Below are positions 23,770 to 28,393 of a DNA stretch of 28,393 nt, piece by piece; position 1 is the first letter of the stretch; each line of letters opens with the position of its first letter. A program made the position numbers and the translations under genes. Origin of the DNA: Candidatus Odinarchaeota archaeon (GTDB lineage Archaea; Asgardarchaeota; Baldrarchaeia; Baldrarchaeales; DXJG01); assembly GCA_021158895.1 (NCBI GenBank), contig JAGGSW010000046.1:1-28393 (forward strand). Reading direction: 5' to 3'. Under the pieces are notes generated by a model. It saw only the letters and a program-made list of their open reading frames with translations, was not told the DNA's origin and did no database searches.

Positions 23770-26700
23770 CTACCAGTTTACTGCTTGTTGTAGGAGTTGT
23801 GTCCATGTGTTTCCTAGGATGGTTCCGATTAGGTACATTGTTGGTCCGCCGTTTCCGATGATTTGTATTGCTGTGTCGATGAGGGGGTATATGATTTTTG
23901 TGAAGATCCAAGCATTATCGCCGAATACGGTTTGTGCTATGTAGGGTATTATGTTGTCTGCCAAAACTACGTTTATGTTTCCTTCTAGGTACATGCCTAT
24001 TAGTATGCCGTTTAACATGCAGCCGAGAAATGTTTGTACTGCAGTTTTAACAACATTTTTAATCGAGTTTTCGCCTTTAGTTCGCTTGATGACGTTCCAT
24101 GTGTCTTGCCAGTCATCTACATCTATGAGGATTTTTGCTATGAGTGATAGTGCCATGTATGCATAGATTTTTCCGTAGTTTGTTTTTAGAACCATTTTTA
24201 CGTTATTTGGTAGTCTTTTGTATATCTTTATGCCTATTATGTGGCCAGTGAAGCACGTGGTTGCAAATATTATGATGAATATAGCCGATGCGGCTGCGTT
24301 TAAGCTTTTTCCTAGGATGTTCTTGAAGGTTTCTTTTACTTTGGGTTTTTGGAAGATGTCTAGTAGGTCTTTGTGGTGTTGTATTACTCCTTTTTCAGGG
24401 GCTTTTGTTGGTAGTTCGATTGTGGTTGTTTTAACGTCTTCTCCAAGTTCCCCTAAGTCCTTGAGGTATGCTTCGTTTCTTGCTTGGATTCTTAGTTCCT
24501 TTTGTGAATTTCTGTAATTGTCGAGTAACCTGAAATTCCAATTCCCAGACTCTTTATAAATCCCCCTAATCTTCTCAGTAAGAACTCTTATTTCGATTTT
24601 CTTACCATCTTGAATCTTTGTATATTTTGGATCAATGGCATTCCTAATTTTATCGGCCGACATGTTTTTCTTTAGTTTGCCTTTTGTTTTTGCTTCGTTT
24701 ACGGCTTGTTTTAGGGTTTCTATGACTTTTGTGTGGAGTTTTTCGTAGTATTCTTTGTAGTTTTGTTTTAGCCAGTTTTCTATGTTTTCTCTTGTTTGTT
24801 TAACTTGTTTCTTTTGGTTTGTTAGGCCTTCTTCTTCTAGTCTTTCTTCCACTTTTTTAAGTATGTAGCATAGTTCTGTGTGTTGCATGAGGATTTCGTT
24901 GAGGAATACTGGGTCGTAGCCTTTTATGATGATTTCTGCGTGGTTGTCTATGACTAGAGGGTGAACTTCAGCAACAGACTGAGATATTAGGTTATAGAAG
25001 CTTGGTAGTTTTCCTTCCCGTGCTTTATACTTATTTGCATAGGTTCTCCAGAACTCAGCTTGCTTATTTATTATCTGTTTTACCTTTTTGGTTTTTTCCA
25101 GCCAGTTCTTGCCGAGCATGCCATCATCTAACCCTGTACCGTGATCAAACCTGTAGATGAACTCCATAATCCCCTTGCTTCGAAGTTTCTCCACAAGTTT
25201 TGAAGTTTTTGTGGCTTTATTTTCAGTTTTTGGTTTAGAAGCAATCTTTCCATAGTTTTCCTTGAGCTCTCTACACGGTTTGAATCTTCCTTCGCTCTTT
25301 TGTATTTCCATTCTTATCCCTAGGACTATTCTGTAACCCTTAAGTGTAATATCTTCGGTTTTGATTTCGCATGGTATGAACTTACTCATTAGTGCTATTG
25401 GTTTTCCCTTATCACTATAGAGTACTCCGTTTTGGATTTTTGTGTCGAATTTTTCCATCGCTTTTTTAAGTGTTCTTTCATAAGGATCTGTGAACTGGTT
25501 TAGGTAGCCGTGCCAGACAATTGAGAACTCTACTGATTCTCCATTAATATTCATGTGAATTGTTTGGATGATTGCTATATCTCCGTACCAACTATGGTAA
25601 CGACGACGTTTTTTGCCTTTTGTAGTTTTGCCGTACTCAAGAATGATCCTTTTGATTTTCCCGCTTTCTTTATCGTATTCTACGAGTTGTGTACCTTCTT
25701 TGATTATTTCGCTTAGTTTTTCGTTTAGGACTATTCTTTCGACTCTTCCGATTATGTCACATGGTCGGTTGGCGTCTCGCCACATTTCGGTTGCTTGGCC
25801 TTGTCTGAATATTATGTATATGTCGTCGAATCTTGTGAAGCTAACGTATTTTACCGATTTTCCCAGGTAATTCTCCATTTCCCTGTAGATTTTACGATGA
25901 TGCCATGATATGTTGGTGCTTTTTTCGTTGTCTCTTCTTGCAAACACACCAGCCATTAGTCCTGTGTATAGCCATGTCATGTATAGTTTGTAGTAGGAGG
26001 ATAGTTGTACTTCTGGTGGTTGGATGCTGATTAGGAAGTTTATTATTTTTGCTGCAGTGTTCATTATGTTGTCTGCGAGTTTTTTATTTAGTCCTCCTTC
26101 GACTACGAGTGTGGCGATCATTTCTGCTAATTGTAGGTATGCGTCTATTGTGAAATCCATGAAGTTTGTAAGCAACTTGGTAAGTAATGGTTTAACCGCA
26201 TTTTTCCATAAAGTATTGAATACGGATGTAATTGAATTAATGAATTTCTCAACGGAATTCTTAAGTAATCGTTCGCTATAAGCTACTGCGTTGTCTAGGA
26301 ATTTTATTGACCGATCTACCCATTTTCTTAGGATTTTTCGAACCCAGTTTAAATCTATGCTTAAAACTTTTGATAATGCTCCTAGAAGTTTATCCATAGT
26401 CCAGGAAAAGTATTTTAATATTCCATTTGCGAATTTTGCTATTGCAGCGATTATCAGGGCGGCAACAAGTTCACTCAGAGTTTTTCCAGCTCTAATCATA
26501 GAATAAGCTACGGAGACTACCGTCTTCAAGTATTGTTTTGCAAAGTTTACTATGAAGTTTGCCCCGCGGAAAACCGTATTATCTAAAATGGATTTTACCG
26601 GTTTACGCATCCACTTACTCCAAGGAGCATTAAATGTTGCATCAATCCACCTGTATACCGCGTTTTTAACACCGTAGTAGTTTTTGTAAATTGCATTGAA

Positions 26701-28137
26701 AATTTCGTCCACAAGCAAAATTGCATTTCTAACCTCATCAACACTGGCAACAAGTTTTCCAGCATAACCGCTTCCAAAACGTTTCCTTTCGGCTTTTGGC
26801 GGCCTCCAAAACCTCCCAACAATAAAAGGTATGCTTCTAGCTTTATGTCTGAAATTTATTTTCGGGGTTTTAGCCGATTTGCTGAATACTTTACATTTTG
26901 GCGGCGTGTAATAACTTATATGTTTAAACCTTTTTCTTACGTAGCTTCTCGGAGGTTTTCCTCGGTGAATTATTGCTTTAACATGTTTTCTATGAAGGGT
27001 GATTCTATAAGTTTGCCTAGAGGTTGTTCTTCGCCCCAGTTTGAAGCCCAAAGTTATATTATTGTTGTTGTCGTAGATTTCGTAGGGGTTAACTGTCGAG
27101 TTTGTTTCCTCAATTTCATCTACGACTCTAAATTCTACGTAGCCCTCCACTACTTCGCTGGTAAAATTGTCGACAATTTGAACAGGGAGATACACATGTT
27201 CTTCAGCTAGTTCATAGGTTCCGGAAGATAGAACTGACTGCACCGAAGCAATGTATTCTCCGTTCAAATATGTTTCTCCATCATAAGTTAATATTGCTGC
27301 GACGCTAAGCTCTTCGAAAAAGGAAACCACGGAGCTGTTACCGTAGATCTCTTTTTCCCTGCCCATGTTGCAAAACGGTAAATAAACGAACTTCAACTTA
27401 CTTAAGCTACTTACACCTAGTTCCTTTACTAAATATTTCAAAGTTTCACCGTTTACAACAGCTACATTGTTTTCTCCATGCATTAACATTCCATGAACCT
27501 GCAAAGTTTCATTTAAGACACCGTGAGTTAAAATTATTAGATAGGTTTCGCTTATCCTTCGGTCTTGCTCAGCTAGCCGCAGCAAATACATCAGGTTTAT
27601 CGCTGTACAATAGTTTCCCGCCATGATTATGGCCGCATCTCCAACCTCCTCTGCGAACTTCAAAATTTCATCTACAACTATGCGTGTTCTTTCATCGCTA
27701 AACAACGTTTCATTTAAAATAGCGATATCTGTCACCAAGAAAGCTAGGACAAGTATACCTGTACGATTAATATTTGCCACGGATTCTTCATAAATTTTTT
27801 CAATGCCCATGCTTAAATATCCCGTTGCGTTTTTCCCTGTGAGCCAGCTTTCCTGGACGTTTGAGTTCAATGTGATGCCTTGACCAATATTCGGTATGTT
27901 ACTGAGTGGGGACACTGTTACTCTGCTAATTATTTCCTCTTCCAAAATGTTTACGGGCGTTCCATTCTTGAATCCTTGGAAATTTGGGTTGAAGCTGTCA
28001 ATGTAGATTTCAGGGGTTTCGTAGCTTGCAAGTTCATCTAATATTTTTCCTTCACCTGTTGCCATGAGTCCTGCTGTTGAAAACTCCATTAAGAGAATCA
28101 ATAAGACAACTATCGCCAATTGAAGCTTGACTTTCAT
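23770..28137 (-). CDS. Giant secreted/membrane protein with caspase-like (clan CD) signature
   Basis: A 1455-residue protein. Residues 1-~23 form a signal peptide or membrane anchor (KVKLQLAIVVLLILLME). Residues ~125-315 look like a caspase/gingipain/CHAT-type fold: a strand plus IILTHG (His205-Gly206), a strand plus VYLPFC (Cys256) and VVSFFEELSVAAILTYD. The His-Cys spacing of 51 residues fits the family. Next comes an Arg/Lys-rich stretch (~365-455), long amphipathic helices (~465-700), a mixed globular region (~735-1010), a charged coiled-coil-like region (~1040-1190) and three hydrophobic segments near the C-terminus (AIFIIIFATTCFTGHIIGI, AYMALSLIAKILI, FLGCMLNGILIGMYL). I know no family with this whole architecture. 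GGAGGG precedes ATG 28137. A truncated paralogue lies at 4397-5109. Confidence 0.7.
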   Translation of the reverse strand: MKVKLQLAIVVLLILLMEFSTAGLMATGEGKILDELASYETPEIYIDSFNPNFQGFKNGTPVNILEEEIISRVTVSPLSNIPNIGQGITLNSNVQESWLTGKNATGYLSMGIEKIYEESVANINRTGILVLAFLVTDIAILNETLFSDERTRIVVDEILKFAEEVGDAAIIMAGNYCTAINLMYLLRLAEQDRRISETYLIILTHGVLNETLQVHGMLMHGENNVAVVNGETLKYLVKELGVSSLSKLKFVYLPFCNMGREKEIYGNSSVVSFFEELSVAAILTYDGETYLNGEYIASVQSVLSSGTYELAEEHVYLPVQIVDNFTSEVVEGYVEFRVVDEIEETNSTVNPYEIYDNNNNITLGFKLGRRTTSRQTYRITLHRKHVKAIIHRGKPPRSYVRKRFKHISYYTPPKCKVFSKSAKTPKINFRHKARSIPFIVGRFWRPPKAERKRFGSGYAGKLVASVDEVRNAILLVDEIFNAIYKNYYGVKNAVYRWIDATFNAPWSKWMRKPVKSILDNTVFRGANFIVNFAKQYLKTVVSVAYSMIRAGKTLSELVAALIIAAIAKFANGILKYFSWTMDKLLGALSKVLSIDLNWVRKILRKWVDRSIKFLDNAVAYSERLLKNSVEKFINSITSVFNTLWKNAVKPLLTKLLTNFMDFTIDAYLQLAEMIATLVVEGGLNKKLADNIMNTAAKIINFLISIQPPEVQLSSYYKLYMTWLYTGLMAGVFARRDNEKSTNISWHHRKIYREMENYLGKSVKYVSFTRFDDIYIIFRQGQATEMWRDANRPCDIIGRVERIVLNEKLSEIIKEGTQLVEYDKESGKIKRIILEYGKTTKGKKRRRYHSWYGDIAIIQTIHMNINGESVEFSIVWHGYLNQFTDPYERTLKKAMEKFDTKIQNGVLYSDKGKPIALMSKFIPCEIKTEDITLKGYRIVLGIRMEIQKSEGRFKPCRELKENYGKIASKPKTENKATKTSKLVEKLRSKGIMEFIYRFDHGTGLDDGMLGKNWLEKTKKVKQIINKQAEFWRTYANKYKAREGKLPSFYNLISQSVAEVHPLVIDNHAEIIIKGYDPVFLNEILMQHTELCYILKKVEERLEEEGLTNQKKQVKQTRENIENWLKQNYKEYYEKLHTKVIETLKQAVNEAKTKGKLKKNMSADKIRNAIDPKYTKIQDGKKIEIRVLTEKIRGIYKESGNWNFRLLDNYRNSQKELRIQARNEAYLKDLGELGEDVKTTTIELPTKAPEKGVIQHHKDLLDIFQKPKVKETFKNILGKSLNAAASAIFIIIFATTCFTGHIIGIKIYKRLPNNVKMVLKTNYGKIYAYMALSLIAKILIDVDDWQDTWNVIKRTKGENSIKNVVKTAVQTFLGCMLNGILIGMYLEGNINVVLADNIIPYIAQTVFGDNAWIFTKIIYPLIDTAIQIIGNGGPTMYLIGTILGNTWTQLLQQAVNW

Positions 28138-28172
28138 AGTTTAACCCTCCAACCCAATATTAAATCTGATAA

Positions 28173-28186
28173 CAAAGTTTAAATAC
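28173..28186 (-). promoter_or_regulatory. TATA-box promoter of the 1455-aa gene
   Basis: The minus strand reads GTATTTAAACTTTG, about 35 bases upstream of ATG 28137. Thirteen of 14 bases match the core in front of the truncated paralogue at 5156-5169. GGAGGG at about seven bases from the ATG is the ribosome-binding site. Confidence 0.6.
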
Positions 28187-28393
28187 TCCAACATGTGTAT
28201 AGCAAAAACCCGCATAAAACGCTCCAAAACCCGGAATATCTCCGATAAAAACATAAAAACCATCATGAACATTAATATACATCTACATCTGGTTTTTGGA
28301 GATTTTTCATGTTTTCCCAGTCTCTTGTCTTATGTCAACCATGGGGACAAAATTTAAGATATTTTTATTAATAATGGTAATTTCGTCCATATG
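28187..28393. other. Non-coding right end of the window
   Basis: About 200 AT-rich bases upstream of the 1455-aa gene promoter. I see no convincing open frame, tRNA or repeat. The far border of island 2 lies beyond the window. Confidence 0.4.

Overview
The window is archaeal chromosomal DNA. It encodes archaeal/eukaryote-type translation and export proteins: Rpp21, S19e, PDCD5, L39e, L31e, aIF6, LX, prefoldin alpha, FtsY, SecE, Spt5, L11, L1, P0/L10, P1/L12 and Nep1. It also has FtsZ, frequent TTG starts behind GGAGGTGA-like ribosome-binding sites, and tRNA genes with what look like non-canonical introns. FtsZ together with multi-intron tRNAs suggests a deep TACK lineage, possibly Bathyarchaeia-like. 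That placement is inference; no 16S gene is present.

Layout. (1) 1-1141: 3' part of a GlmU-like sugar-1-phosphate nucleotidylyltransferase, then tRNA-Gly(GCC) with a 34-nt D-loop insertion. (2) 1393-5560, 'island 1', minus strand: a frameshifted, shortened paralogue of a giant secreted protein, an orphan 367-aa protein, and a HEAT-repeat protein that ends facing the tRNA. The far side is closed by a convergent tRNA-Gly(TCC). (3) 6023-11210: a GT4-like glycosyltransferase, a LutA/LutB-type pair, Nep1 and a SAM methyltransferase. (4) 11365-21210: a long plus-strand information-processing block (rnp4, CRM/YhbY protein, S19e, PDCD5, L39e, L31e, aIF6, LX, pfdA, ftsY, argF, ftsZ, secE, spt5, L11, L1, L10, L12), followed by a DUF434 protein and tRNA-Arg(TCT), which seems to carry two introns. 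(5) 22217-28137, 'island 2', minus strand: a 1455-aa secreted/membrane protein with a caspase-like His/Cys signature, followed by a second HEAT-repeat protein that again ends facing a tRNA.

The most unusual content is the pair of paralogous islands. Both have the transcription order [secreted protein] -> ... -> [HEAT protein with a C/H-rich insertion] and both sit beside the 3' end of a tRNA gene. The two secreted-protein genes share a signal peptide, the following ~55 residues (23 of 55 identical without gaps) and a near-identical 14-nt promoter core. Island 1 lacks the entire caspase-like region and carries a one-base frameshift. I read this as a two-component HEAT/clan-CD-protease-like cassette of unknown function, intact in island 2 and decayed in island 1.

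A second large-scale signal is base composition. Sense strands change from keto-rich (G+T) near the start of several transcription units to strongly T-poor and A/C-rich near their ends, and the sign flips at the tRNA-Gly(GCC) and tRNA-Arg genes. The bias is also present in non-coding DNA: 1141-1260 holds only 3 T and 2 G.
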